Part shown: positions 45,273 through 55,700 of the stretch, piece by piece
Position numbering within the stretch: the first letter of the stretch is position 1
How the letters are laid out: each line of letters starts with the position of its first letter
DNA from: CAZGNZ01 sp964527215
Lineage (GTDB): Bacteria; Fidelibacterota; Marinisomatia; SCGC-AAA003-L08; JACNLC01
NCBI GenBank assembly: GCA_964527215.1
Contig: CAZGNZ010000001.1
Span: 62,001 to 126,000, forward strand
Length of the DNA: 64,000 bases
Direction of reading: 5' to 3'
The notes under the pieces: generated by a model
Told to the model about the DNA's origin: nothing
Databases searched by the model: none
What the model saw: the letters and a program-made list of their open reading frames with translations, nothing else
Made by a program: the position numbers and the translations under genes

Positions 45273-45941
45273 CTAACCTGTTTTTCTGATGCATTCTGAA
45301 GAATTGTTGCGGACGTTGTTCACAAAATCTGAAACGAAATATACTTCCAGCGGAGGGGTATAGGACTTCAAAAGAGGCAGTACTTCATCAGGGGGATGGT
45401 TTCGAATATCCATCCAGACATCTAGGTCATCCGGTTCGAGAATTACCGGCATGCGGTGATGAATTTCTGACAGTTGAGGTGACGGGCTGGTGGTTATTAC
45501 CGTGTATGACTGAACAGACTGGCCATTCGGTGATTCCCAGGTATCATACAGACCGGCCATCGGCAGCAGTTTTTTACCGGGATGCCGAATGTAGCAGGGG
45601 ATTTTCCGACCATTGAGCCGCTTCCATTCATAATACCCGTCGGAAACAACGATACATCGTTTTTTGGGCAGCAGATTTCGGAATGAGGGTTTTTCCGATA
45701 TGGTTTCCGATCGGGCATTGATCATCCTGCTTCCGATCGATGTGTCCTTTGCCCAGAAAGGAATCAGTCCCCAGCGCATGGGATGTATGCTTCGTTTTCC
45801 ATGATTCAGCATCACCGGCGTGATTTGCGTGGGCGCGATATTGTAACTCGGTTCCCAGTTCAGGGTATCGTCCCATTCTTCAATGGACAGCTCTTCAATA
45901 ATTTCCAGCCGACCCTTAGTCAGTGTCTTGCGACCGCACAT
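45273..45941 (-). CDS. SRAP domain protein (YedK/HMCES family)
   Basis: SRAP proteins shield abasic sites in single-stranded DNA by forming a covalent thiazolidine link through the cysteine at position 2, freed when Met1 is removed. The start is therefore set at 45941, giving MCGR with C2; an upstream start would bury this residue. GGAG lies nine bases ahead. Active-site residues agree with YedK numbering: C2, N75 in INARSET, E105 in DGYYEWK, and H161 in EIHHRMPVIL. The protein has 222 residues, as usual. Confidence 0.95.
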   Translation of the reverse strand: MCGRKTLTKGRLEIIEELSIEEWDDTLNWEPSYNIAPTQITPVMLNHGKRSIHPMRWGLIPFWAKDTSIGSRMINARSETISEKPSFRNLLPKKRCIVVSDGYYEWKRLNGRKIPCYIRHPGKKLLPMAGLYDTWESPNGQSVQSYTVITTSPSPQLSEIHHRMPVILEPDDLDVWMDIRNHPPDEVLPLLKSYTPPLEVYFVSDFVNNVRNNSSECIRKTG

Positions 45942-46347
45942 GCGTCGATTCTCCATTTTTACTGCCTTGATAAAGCAGGTTGATAATCGGTAATGCCATC
46001 AGCCCGGCAGCACAGGTATAAATCAGATCAGAAACAGAAAATGAAGTACCCAGAAGAATCCGTCCCAGCGGAAAGCTTCGAATATATTCCAGGAATTGGG
46101 TTTTCCACAGCTGGAGGAATTCAATGCAGCAGGTCCCGGAGACGATGATAACCACGTTAATGAAAGGTTTTAAATTTGGGTAAAGAAAAAACAGAACCAG
46201 TGAAAAGAATATCACGTACAGCACACCGCCAAGAGAGTATTGTACCCAGTCCTGAAAAGGTCCGGTATAGACCTTAGTAAAAAGTCCGACCGGAATCAGG
46301 AGTATTGCCAGTAAAATGCTGGTGATTCTTCCTGATTTGTTTGACAT
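45916..46347 (-). CDS. DUF2809 family membrane protein
   Basis: A 143-residue integral membrane protein of unknown function. It shows the DUF2809 features GLFTKVYTGPFQDWVQYSLGG, an FIE/EFLQLW segment and a terminal helix, with about four helices in all. The ATG at 46347 is preferred over a TTG six codons upstream. The 3' end overlaps the SRAP start by 26 bases, and the start lies one base after the HAD gene's stop. Confidence 0.8.
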   Translation of the reverse strand: MSNKSGRITSILLAILLIPVGLFTKVYTGPFQDWVQYSLGGVLYVIFFSLVLFFLYPNLKPFINVVIIVSGTCCIEFLQLWKTQFLEYIRSFPLGRILLGTSFSVSDLIYTCAAGLMALPIINLLYQGSKNGESTHVRSQDTD

Positions 46348-46348
46348 A

Positions 46349-46951
46349 TCAGTCAAACACCCCAAAGGTTTTTAATTCACTCGAGCATTGGCGGGTATTA
46401 ACAAACTGAATGGTGTTGATGCCTGTACTGGCTGCGCTCTCCACATTTTCAGGCCTGTCGTCAATAAATACAATATCGTCGGCATTAACATCCAGTCGTT
46501 GAATGAGTAAGTGGAAGATCGCCGGATCCGGTTTGATCAGATGCACTTCTGCAGAGATAATCAAGTCATCAAAAAGTGACCAAAGGCTGTAGTGATCTTT
46601 CAAGTAATTCCAGAATGAATATGAGATGTTTGAAAGGCAAGTCAATTGAATTTTTTTCGATTTCAGCCGGTGAATCAGCTGAAGCGTATCCCGATTAAGT
46701 ATTAAAGCATGTCTCAGTCTGTCCATGAGTGTCCGGCATTGCTCTGCAGATACACCTGTCTCTTCGGATATTGCCTGTACAATGGTTTCTTCGGTTACTT
46801 TTCCACGGTCAAGATCCAGCCAATATTCTCTGAATGGACCGTTTCGCAGTGTGAAATAATCCATATCAGTATTCTGGAAAAACTCCTTCAGCACCGGTTC
46901 CGGATTCCAGTAAAAGATCACATTGCCAATGTCGAATACAACTGATTTCAT
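46349..46951 (-). CDS. HAD superfamily hydrolase, YihX-like
   Basis: A 200-residue phosphatase-type HAD protein. The first motif is VVFDIGNVIF: the nucleophile D is kept and the usual second aspartate is N, as in YihX (glucose-1-phosphate phosphatase) and the epoxide-hydrolase-linked subfamily. Motif II is CLSN, the lysine lies in IKPDPAIF, and motif III is FIDDRPENV. The start at 46951 is set by motif I and a GGA site five bases ahead; the longer frame to 47068 adds unrelated residues. Confidence 0.88.
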   Translation of the reverse strand: MKSVVFDIGNVIFYWNPEPVLKEFFQNTDMDYFTLRNGPFREYWLDLDRGKVTEETIVQAISEETGVSAEQCRTLMDRLRHALILNRDTLQLIHRLKSKKIQLTCLSNISYSFWNYLKDHYSLWSLFDDLIISAEVHLIKPDPAIFHLLIQRLDVNADDIVFIDDRPENVESAASTGINTIQFVNTRQCSSELKTFGVFD

Positions 46952-47116
46952 AAATTCCGCCTGTATTTTTGAGTGCCATATCTGTCTGGATGTCTGATTA
47001 CCATATTTCACTATTCCAGTGGGTATTCCACTTTTCCAACCCGCAGTGGACAATGTGCAATCTGCCAACAGGTTTGAGATGAATTACTATCCGGCAGGCC
47101 TGTTCCGAACCGGCGA

Positions 47117-48016
47117 CTATTGAAGTGCTCTTTGATGAAGAGTCGGAATATCAGCACCGGACATGGATACGGAATTGGCAATTGCCCATGCGGCAACGAT
47201 GATAAATATCAAAACAAGTATAAAAATAACAAACCATTGAAGTACATTTTTATTGATAAAATCATGTTTGAAGTATGATATCGGCTGTTCAGAATGGAAG
47301 TTTGGCAGGATCTGAATGATGTAGTGAAATATTGACTGAATGATGAGCAGTGTTCCAATCAGTTCAGCCATCTCTTCAGCTGCTACCTCAAATACATACA
47401 GCTGTTTCCATACCAGTTTGAACAGGTTGCGCACTGCTTCGGCAGAAATTCCGAATATCCAAACGGCGATGCCCGAAAGGGCGAGTACGGCTGACTTTCT
47501 GCTGATCTGGTACCTGTGAGACCAGAACACGATCAATCCGGTCAGTATCGGGATAATCACCGGTAGAAACAGAATCTGCCACTGCGTCAGAAATACCATT
47601 GTTCGACTCTGGTTTTCGGAAAACTGCCGGACTTCCTTCCAAAATAGATTCTCATGCAAAATGGTCATTTCGTCCAGAGACATCATGATTCCAACTGCAG
47701 CAATACCCACCCATAGAACCGGCAGACGAAACAGACTGCATCTATGTTTTACGTTGATCAGCATTTCAAGATGACCGGCAGCAGCAGCAATCAGGCCGAA
47801 TATAAAAAATACTGCGCCGGAATACCAGGTGGCGAGATTACGTTCCTTGTCCATGTTGAACCAGTACACGCCGGACCATTTCAAATCGGTCAGAAAACAG
47901 TGTCCAAGACCCAGCAGGATACTAAAAGCAATCAGGATCCAGAAGATCCGGTTCACGGATTTTGTGATTTCTTGGGAATAATTTGCCGGATAGTCGGCTG
48001 GTGCAGATGATTTCAT
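47117..48016 (-). CDS. Multi-helix membrane protein resembling the N-terminal module of its upstream neighbour
   Basis: A 299-residue integral membrane protein, no function recognised. About seven helices. The ATG at 48016 lies one base after the stop of the 1270-residue gene. Its first third can be lined up by eye with the N terminus of that protein: both have L-A in helix one, a histidine at its end, W then FN, an A-WY motif at the start of helix two, and an L-DE-T / F-NE-T pair before helix four. It ends in a single helix (about 265-285) and a short polar tail. It is probably a partner of the large protein, acting in the same membrane complex. Confidence 0.72.
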   Translation of the reverse strand: MKSSAPADYPANYSQEITKSVNRIFWILIAFSILLGLGHCFLTDLKWSGVYWFNMDKERNLATWYSGAVFFIFGLIAAAAGHLEMLINVKHRCSLFRLPVLWVGIAAVGIMMSLDEMTILHENLFWKEVRQFSENQSRTMVFLTQWQILFLPVIIPILTGLIVFWSHRYQISRKSAVLALSGIAVWIFGISAEAVRNLFKLVWKQLYVFEVAAEEMAELIGTLLIIQSIFHYIIQILPNFHSEQPISYFKHDFINKNVLQWFVIFILVLIFIIVAAWAIANSVSMSGADIPTLHQRALQ

Positions 48017-48017
48017 T

Positions 48018-51000
48018 TTAATATGTGATTCGTACAATACCGTCAGAAACTTCGGGGAAAAGATTCATTGTTCTTGGATCATGACCAGGCAGGACAAGAA
48101 ACGGGGAGCCGGCTGACAAAAGTGCGGTTTGTATGGCTTCAGCGTTTTCTTTTTTGTCCTGAGCATTTCCTCCCGGTTTTTTGAATTGAACGCTTTTAAA
48201 CAGGTTGGCATTGTCAGCAAGAATGCAAATGGGACCGTATGGGGAGCTGACATTGACACATTGAAAACCGGGCGTATGTCCGCCAACATGCTGTATAACA
48301 ACATCCTCGGAAACAGAATATTGACCATTGATCAGCTTGAGACGGTTTTCGGTCTGAATTTTCAGCAGAACTTCCATATCCTGCATCTGCAAACCATGCT
48401 TGTTTCTGCCAGATACCCCGAGGGATTCTCTGGCCCAGTCAAATTCTTTTTCCTGAAGCCACACGACAGCATTCGGGTAACTTGAAAGTGATCCGCAGTG
48501 ATCCCAATGCAGATGCGTCAGTATGATATCAGTGACTGAGTCCGGCTGTACCCCTGCCTGCTTCAGTCGTTCGGGAGGGGGCAGATACTTATGAAAACGC
48601 CATTTTTCTGCAGTTTTCTCATCATTGAATCCGGTATCGACCAAAATGGTTCTGGGACCATCCTGTATCAGCCAGAACATCCACTCATAGCGTATGCGTT
48701 TTGTTCTTGAACCTCCGGATATCGCGCTGCTTTCCCGAAATGGCGAAGTCCCGTAACTCAGTGCATACACTTTCGGAAAGGATTTACCGGGCTGAATTCG
48801 CTCACTGCCTGAAACCGATGGATCACGGCCCAATATCGGCACTGTCAGAAGAATCGCGATTGTGAGTATGCCGCTTGTCTGGATGATGCGATGGGAACGG
48901 GCAGTATCCAGAAAATGGATTGCCACCCAGACAAACAGGTAAATAATACAACCGATGAGGTACACGGCATTCAGGTTGAACTGAAGTGAAAGGTTCAGGG
49001 CAAGCGGGACGGCAAGTGCTCCAATCAAACCGTTAAATCCGTAGAGCAGAGCAATAATGGAATCCGAATAGATTTTTCCCCCGTGGGAAAGCGTCAGCGG
49101 AAACGGAATGCCCATCAGAAATCCCAGGGGAAAAATGGAGATTCCAGCAAACATGAACCTGACCGGTGCCGGATATTGAATAAGCACCGGGAAGAAAGAG
49201 GGCACCAGATACAGGTGAGCAAGCAGCAGCAGTTCAAGTAAAATGAAATAAATCCATGTCTGATTTGGGCGGATACGGCTGCTCCACAGACTGCCAAGTC
49301 CGGAAGCCGCCAGCAGGGAACCAAGAATGGTTGCAAATGCACCTACCGGAGAGCCCAGCAGAATTTCAAACCGTTGGATCAGCACCATTTCAACAAGCAA
49401 AAATCCCAGACCGGTCAATCCGACTATCCCGAGGTGCGGCGTGCGAAAAGCAGTTCGGTTTCCGGCCCGGACAGCAACCACCAGAAAAAGCGGAAGGACA
49501 ACCAGCAGGAAAACGAGAACCTGACGGAACAGACTTCTGGTTTCCGGATGATCCGGTTTTACATCAAACAGGAACGGGGCATTGTCATCCACCGCCTGCA
49601 GTTTATGATTTTCCAGGAAATAGCTGTCGTTACGTGAATAAAGAATCTCTTTGAATACGGATTCCTGGCTGATATACGGACTGTAGAGAATGGTGGTGAC
49701 TGCCTTGATCGGTCCCAGGTATCTGTCAGCGGCTTTCTCAAGGTCTCGGATCCGATCCACCTGGTTCAGCCAGTTAAGGAGTCTTTCATGTTCCTCATGG
49801 GTGAAAGGTGTTTTTTTGATAAGCAGTTGGTAGTAATTGTTATATCTGGTTCGCCATTGGAAAATAAAGAAATGGTCGGCAGGATGAGCGTCCGTACGTT
49901 CGGTCAGCGCACTCTGGGCAGTTCTCACCATCTTCCAGATTGACGGTTCTCTGGACGGTGAGCTGATCGGCTGTTCGATGCATATTATACCGTCATCGGT
50001 CAGTCTGTCATAATAATGCTGAAACGCTTCCCGCGTATAAAGATATTCCGGAACCGGTTCTCGCTGTGATGAGCTTCCTTTGGAGAAGTGGGTATTCAGC
50101 AATGTGATAATGTCAAATGATTCACGACTTTGCTGCACAAATGTTCTTCCGTCCGTAACATGCACGTCAATGTTCTGATAGCTGTTACCATTCAAATCTG
50201 AAAGCTCATCGGACTGGAGATCCGCAATCGCCGGATTTATCTCAAGTCCGACGACCTTGCTGCTGTAATGTCGCGCGGTTTTGGTAATCGCATCACCGGA
50301 CAGGCCAATTATCAGTACATGCGGGTCGTCAAAAAGGGTGTGCGGAAAACGGGGGTCGATGCGATAGCTGTCGGGTTTCCATTTCCGGATAGTATCAATG
50401 GTGCGACCGTTCTCGTATGATTTCAAAGCACCTGAATCCGGATTCCTTTTCACGATATCATATCGGCTGACATAATTGGACCTGGAATACAGAATCTCCA
50501 TTTCCGGATATTTCTGGGTTAATTTGGCTCGAACGATATTGATCCAGTCGGCTGCAGGATTCTGTATGCCTGCTGAAAGTGCAGCCACAGCCACCCCCAG
50601 CAGCAATGTTTTTATGGCAAGTCCGGATTTTCCAATCAATTTCAGGACCGCGGTTGCTGACACGGCTGACAAGGCAGTGAGGAGCAGGAGAGCGGATTCT
50701 TCTCTGAAGACTGTCAATGCCGGATTAATGAGCAGGGGAGCGAGACCGGCACCCACCAAACTGACAAAATACAGTCGGGAAGCATTTGGAGAAGCCAGCA
50801 GGGTGGCTGTAACAACGGTGATCAAAAAAAACGGCAGAATCAGAACCATTCCCGCAAAGGTGGGGAACCGCTGAAACCACACGACTGAACCGAGACTGAT
50901 CAGAACTGAGACCGGCATCAGGATTGCTGATATCTGCAGCGGGTGGAGACTTTTTCTTCGCAGTCCGAGATAGGCAGCCAGTCCGCCGCCGGCGCCACCC

Positions 51001-51830
51001 AGCAGCGCAATGGCAATGACTCCGGTGGCATTCAGGTAGTTTCCCATTATTTCAAGACAGCGGAACAACAGAATTTCCAGGAAAAGAAACACAAATGAGA
51101 TACTGCCGACAGAAAAGTATAATAGGAGCTTTTGAGATTTCTTGTCGGGTTTCAGAAGGATACTGTCACGCTTTTGCTTCGGCGGTGTCAATGTTAGCTC
51201 TGCGGATACCAGGATCATCCAGAGAAAGATGATCATTGCAGACGTTCCTATCAGTGACAGACCCCAGTGTAAAATCAGTGCAAACTGATGGGAGGTGTCT
51301 GAATGAGCAACGGCCGGACTGAATAAGCCGCTGATCAGCAGCATCAGCGCAGCCGACTGAGTATATCTGCGGAGAGTGCCGATACCCTGCGGGCGGCTGC
51401 CGGAATACAAAACAAAGATACATCCAATAATAAACACACCAACAAGGATCAGAACTGCAAACGGTCCTGAAGACGGATCGTTCAGGATTCCTGTCCGGTA
51501 TAGAATGCGGGTAAACTCATTGAATGACACGGCCAGAAATAGTATTCCCGCCAGCAGATATTCTGTCAGATTTTCTCTGAACTGAATTCGAAATCTTATA
51601 AATGCAGCAAATGCCAGCAGACTGCTGATCAGCAGCTTTACAGACAGGTACCATGACGCAAATGTGATACTGTGCTGCAGGTTAAAATAAGAACTGCGTC
51701 CCTGCCCCCAGGTGTATTCCGGCCAGATGAAATGCAGAATGAGACAGGCTGCATCAAGCGCGAGCAGGAGCGGCCATATTCGATGAATATTCAGTAGATT
51801 CAATGGTTTCTTATCAGTCTGGGAATACAT
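48018..51830 (-). CDS. Three-part membrane protein: helices, spermidine-synthase-like Rossmann domain, helices, lactonase-like MBL domain
   Basis: A 1270-residue protein. Residues 1-210: about seven helices. About 235-440: more helices. About 445-690: a spermidine-synthase-like SAM-binding Rossmann fold, with the IIGLSGDA loop near 504, the acidic VGLEINP strand end and VTDGRTF near 558. The catalytic aspartate motif of aminopropyltransferases (DSxDP) is absent (LLNTH). About 760-1000: helices, with GFLLVEM and MGIPFP motifs found in membrane spermidine-synthase-like proteins. About 1015-1270: a metallo-beta-lactamase with HLHWDH (near 1104), HVGGHTPG, LADN and LPGHD, the full two-metal set of AHL-lactonase-like enzymes. 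Function unknown; the domain order suggests making or modifying a lipid-soluble compound and hydrolysing it. Confidence 0.8.
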   Translation of the reverse strand: MYSQTDKKPLNLLNIHRIWPLLLALDAACLILHFIWPEYTWGQGRSSYFNLQHSITFASWYLSVKLLISSLLAFAAFIRFRIQFRENLTEYLLAGILFLAVSFNEFTRILYRTGILNDPSSGPFAVLILVGVFIIGCIFVLYSGSRPQGIGTLRRYTQSAALMLLISGLFSPAVAHSDTSHQFALILHWGLSLIGTSAMIIFLWMILVSAELTLTPPKQKRDSILLKPDKKSQKLLLYFSVGSISFVFLFLEILLFRCLEIMGNYLNATGVIAIALLGGAGGGLAAYLGLRRKSLHPLQISAILMPVSVLISLGSVVWFQRFPTFAGMVLILPFFLITVVTATLLASPNASRLYFVSLVGAGLAPLLINPALTVFREESALLLLTALSAVSATAVLKLIGKSGLAIKTLLLGVAVAALSAGIQNPAADWINIVRAKLTQKYPEMEILYSRSNYVSRYDIVKRNPDSGALKSYENGRTIDTIRKWKPDSYRIDPRFPHTLFDDPHVLIIGLSGDAITKTARHYSSKVVGLEINPAIADLQSDELSDLNGNSYQNIDVHVTDGRTFVQQSRESFDIITLLNTHFSKGSSSQREPVPEYLYTREAFQHYYDRLTDDGIICIEQPISSPSREPSIWKMVRTAQSALTERTDAHPADHFFIFQWRTRYNNYYQLLIKKTPFTHEEHERLLNWLNQVDRIRDLEKAADRYLGPIKAVTTILYSPYISQESVFKEILYSRNDSYFLENHKLQAVDDNAPFLFDVKPDHPETRSLFRQVLVFLLVVLPLFLVVAVRAGNRTAFRTPHLGIVGLTGLGFLLVEMVLIQRFEILLGSPVGAFATILGSLLAASGLGSLWSSRIRPNQTWIYFILLELLLLAHLYLVPSFFPVLIQYPAPVRFMFAGISIFPLGFLMGIPFPLTLSHGGKIYSDSIIALLYGFNGLIGALAVPLALNLSLQFNLNAVYLIGCIIYLFVWVAIHFLDTARSHRIIQTSGILTIAILLTVPILGRDPSVSGSERIQPGKSFPKVYALSYGTSPFRESSAISGGSRTKRIRYEWMFWLIQDGPRTILVDTGFNDEKTAEKWRFHKYLPPPERLKQAGVQPDSVTDIILTHLHWDHCGSLSSYPNAVVWLQEKEFDWARESLGVSGRNKHGLQMQDMEVLLKIQTENRLKLINGQYSVSEDVVIQHVGGHTPGFQCVNVSSPYGPICILADNANLFKSVQFKKPGGNAQDKKENAEAIQTALLSAGSPFLVLPGHDPRTMNLFPEVSDGIVRITY

Positions 51831-51960
51831 TGGTACTCAGGAATACATTCAGTCTGTTGTATATAATGCTTTAATAAAATATGAAACTGGAAATTCGAGA
51901 TGTGTTAGGGTAACCATTCCCTCACTGCCGGGATATGCATACCAATCCTGGCTGACTATT

Positions 51961-52668
51961 TTACAGAATCTGTTTAACAATGTCTTCTGGTGTTTCTGCT
52001 GTTACTGCTGCTCCGGCTGACAACAATTCCTCTTTGGTTCGAAAGCCCCATAAGACGCCGATGGGGATCATCCCTGCATTGACGGCAGTCAGAATATCCA
52101 CGTCGGAATCACCTGCGAGCGCAATATGCTGCGGCAGAATCCTGAGCTGACGACTGATGTGCAGGGCTCCCAGCGGATCTGGTTTGTCAGGAAACCGTGA
52201 CCCGGCACCGAGGACAATCTCAAATTCCCAGTTATCCAGATATTCTTCCACCATCATCTGCATGAATTCATGAGGCTTATTGGACAGGATCGCCAGAGGA
52301 ATATTCTGTTCATCAAGCTGGTCCAGCATAGGCGCAATTCCAGGATACAATTCTGTTTTCCGGTTCCAGCCGTCCCGGTAACTGGCTCTGAATGCTTCAG
52401 CGCATCTTTCGATCAGGCTTTGGTCCGGAGAGTCCAGATTCAAAGCTCTTCGGGTCATCATATTTACGCCGTTTCCCACAAATGTTTTATATCGCTCGGC
52501 AGGATGCGGCGGAATATTTTCAGCCGCCAGAATACTATTCATTGCATCGGCAATGTCTTCCAGCGTATTCAGCAGAGTTCCGTCCATATCAAAAATGACG
52601 GCTTTACATTTTGATTTCACTTTCGGGTTTTTTCTGGATTTCAATATCTTGATTTCGGTTTGCGGCAT
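51961..52668 (-). CDS. HAD hydrolase, phosphoglycolate phosphatase (Gph)-like
   Basis: A haloacid-dehalogenase phosphatase of about 235 residues. Motif I is AVIFDMDGTLLNT, a helical cap follows, motif II is ILSNKPH, the lysine lies in PDKPDPLGA, and motif III is AGDSDVDILTA. These fit Gph/PGPase, which removes 2-phosphoglycolate, a by-product of DNA 3'-end repair, though PpaX-like pyrophosphatases are similar. The start is uncertain among three ATGs within 30 bases; 52668 is used. It lies 110 bases downstream of dnaE2 on the same strand. Confidence 0.87.
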   Translation of the reverse strand: MPQTEIKILKSRKNPKVKSKCKAVIFDMDGTLLNTLEDIADAMNSILAAENIPPHPAERYKTFVGNGVNMMTRRALNLDSPDQSLIERCAEAFRASYRDGWNRKTELYPGIAPMLDQLDEQNIPLAILSNKPHEFMQMMVEEYLDNWEFEIVLGAGSRFPDKPDPLGALHISRQLRILPQHIALAGDSDVDILTAVNAGMIPIGVLWGFRTKEELLSAGAAVTAETPEDIVKQIL

Positions 52669-52778
52669 TCTGCACATATGCACGAAACTGCACAAGCGTC
52701 AAGCTAATACAGTATGCCGGATTATTCAAAGAGTAAACGGGCTGGTGCTGTCCGTTTCAGGTTCAAAGAACACCGGAA

Positions 52779-55700
52779 TCAGAAGCTGCTCAAATCCATT
52801 TCAGGCACAGCTGCTGCAGCCTGAGTTGTCAGTTCAAGTACTTCATTTTTGATTTTGGGATGCATGCGCCGTACCATTTGCTGCAGACTGGCCAGTTTTT
52901 GAATGGTAACAGTTACCACGCCAAATGAAATTTCCACTTTGCCCCGGATCACAAAAAGCGTTTCCCAGTTCAGCAGGTCTCCGTAGGTCTCAAATGTTTT
53001 GGGAAACATGACGCATTCAAAGATATCCGTTTCATCTTCAAATGTGACAAATTCCATGGCTTCATGTTTGCGGGTGGAGGTGACTTTGCGCGTGATATAC
53101 ACTCCCAGCAGATTAATGGTTCGTCCTATATGTTTTGGAATATCCCGGGCTTTTCGGATGCGTCCTTCGAACCAGGGCAGATAGCGTTCCAGAGGATGCT
53201 CGGAGATGGGAAAGCCGAAGGATTCAATCTCCAGCTTCAGTTGTTCCTCGCAGCTGAGCGGGGTTGGGTCTGACGGAGGATCCAGAGGTTCTCCCTGATC
53301 GTCCTGCAGGTAAAAACAGGCCACTTTGAAAGCAATCTGTTTATGATTCAGCTCCGGTTCCAGTTCGGAAAAGCATCCGGCATTGGTCAGCGCCATGGCA
53401 TCTGCCAGATCCAGATCCACCCGCAGCAGAAAATCCTCAAGGGACTGGAAATCGCCGGCTTTGCGTTCATCCAGAATAGCATCTACAGATTTCTGCTGCA
53501 GCTTTTTGATGATCATGAAGCCCAGACGAATTTGATCCTTTCGCCCTTTGAAGGCTTTGTTACTGCGGTTGATATGTGGAAGCAGAATTCGGATCCCAAA
53601 CCTCCGGGCTTCACTTAAATAGGCAAAGGCGCTGTAAAAACCGCCCTGGTTGGAAATGACTGAAGCCAGGAATTCAGCCGGGTAGTGGGCTTTCAGATAA
53701 GCACAGGTGAATGACAGCATGGCATAGGATGCAGAATGGGGTTTGCAGAAAGAATATCCGGAAAAGGATTCAATCATTCCCCACAGGGTCAGTGCCAGTT
53801 CACGGGAATACCCCCTTCGGGCCATGCCGCGCATGAATTTCCGTCGCCAGCTGGGGATGAGATATTTAAGACTGGGGCGGGATATGACTTTGCGCAGGTA
53901 GTCGGATTCGGCATATCCGAAACTGGCCATTTTGCGGGCGGTGGTGGATACCTGCTCTTCGTACACCATGATGCCGTAGCTTTCTTCCAGAAAATCCAGA
54001 TCCGGATGCAGCAGCTGCCAGGGCTGGCCGTGAATGCGCTCCAGCATCAGATTGGTATAGCGGTTGGCAGCCGGACGGATAATGGAAGAGTAGATTACCA
54101 CATGTTCAAAATCCACGCGTCCCGCTTTGGCCAGCAGCTGCCGGGTTGCGGGACTTTCAATATAAAATACTCCCATAGTGCGGCCGGCTTTCATGAGAGC
54201 TTCGGTTTCAGTATCTTTTTCCGGCTGAATCTGATGGTAATCCATATATTTATTCCGGTGAAGTCCGATCTGCTTCAGCGTATCCCGGACAACAGCCAGC
54301 GAACGGTTGCCCAGCAGATCGATTTTCAGCAGCCCGGAATCTTCTACCTGATCTTTTTCCCATTCCACGATCTGAACCCCTTTAGGGGCCATCATGACCG
54401 GAACATATTTCTGAATTTCATCGGGGACAATGATGGTGCCGCCGGGGTGTACCGATGCATAGCGGAAGGCGCCCAGAACTTTTTCACTCTGTCGGACGAT
54501 TTCCATCAGCGTGTCATCCATGTCCAGATTCTTGAACCGGTTGTCCTGACCGATCCATTCCGCCAGGTTTCGGGTGCGGTTCAGGTAGCCGATGCGCTTG
54601 GTCACGGCTTTGATTTCTTCATTGGACAGCCCGTATACTTTTCCCACCTCCCGGATGGCGGACCGGGGCTGAATGAAAACCTGGCTGCAGACCATGGCGG
54701 TCCGGCTTTTGGTGTATTTCCGGAAAACATAATCCAGGATGTCGTCCCGTTCATCCCAGGGAAAATCGATATCAATATCGGGCATATCCACCCGTTCAGG
54801 ATGAATGAAGCGTTCAAACTGAAGGTTGTATTTTAGAGGGTCCACCTGTGTAATGAACAGACAGTAGCTGACAACGGATGCGGCCCCGGAGCCCCGGCCG
54901 ATGGTGGCCCGGGTCTGCCGGACAATATCATATACAACCAGGAAATAGGGGGCGAATCCCTTTTGCATGATAAGGGACAGCTCATATTCAATGCGCTGTT
55001 CCACCGCTGATGATATTTCACCAAAACGTTTCCGGGCACCTTTTTCAACCAGCTGCCGCAGTTGGATATTGGCTTTGTGAGTGTCTTTCAAACTCATTTC
55101 CGGAAAGATGGTGTTGACATATTTCCAGTCGGTTTTGCACCGTTCCGCCAGGTACTGGGCATTGTTGATGGCATCCATACTGTTGGGGAAAAAATCGATC
55201 ATCTGTTTTTCAGAGCGGAAGAAATGTCGGGTACTTTTGAATTCTTTTTCATCCAGCTGGGAAAGCGTGGAATTGTGGTCAATGGCCCGCAGAATGCAGT
55301 GGGTTTTCTGATCGTCCGGGCTGAGAAAATAGACATCGCCGGTGGCCACTGCTTCCAGTTCGAACTCCCGGCAGAGCCGGTTGACCTGTCGCTCGGTAAG
55401 ACCGGGTCTCAATTCAATGTACAAATGGGAATTGGGCAGGATTCGGGTCAGTTCGGTCAGGTCGTGCTCCCGGTGGGCCAGCACAAAAAGCCCGCTGCGG
55501 CGGCGCTGCAGGAGTGTCGTCAGATCCTGTTCAGGGTTGTCATGCACAACGGTGAGAATTCGACAGATATTCTCATAACCGGCCTGATTTTCGGCAAGCA
55601 GGATAATATCTGAGTTTTTTGTAATAATGTTGGTACCGGCGATGGGTTGGATGCCCTGCTCCCGGGCATACTGAACAAAACGGATAAATCCCCACAGTCC

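Noticed and set aside
53736..54836. A 366-codon frame on the plus strand
   Set aside because: Antisense to the polymerase core of dnaE2, whose motifs are unambiguous; no domain or ribosome binding site is seen.
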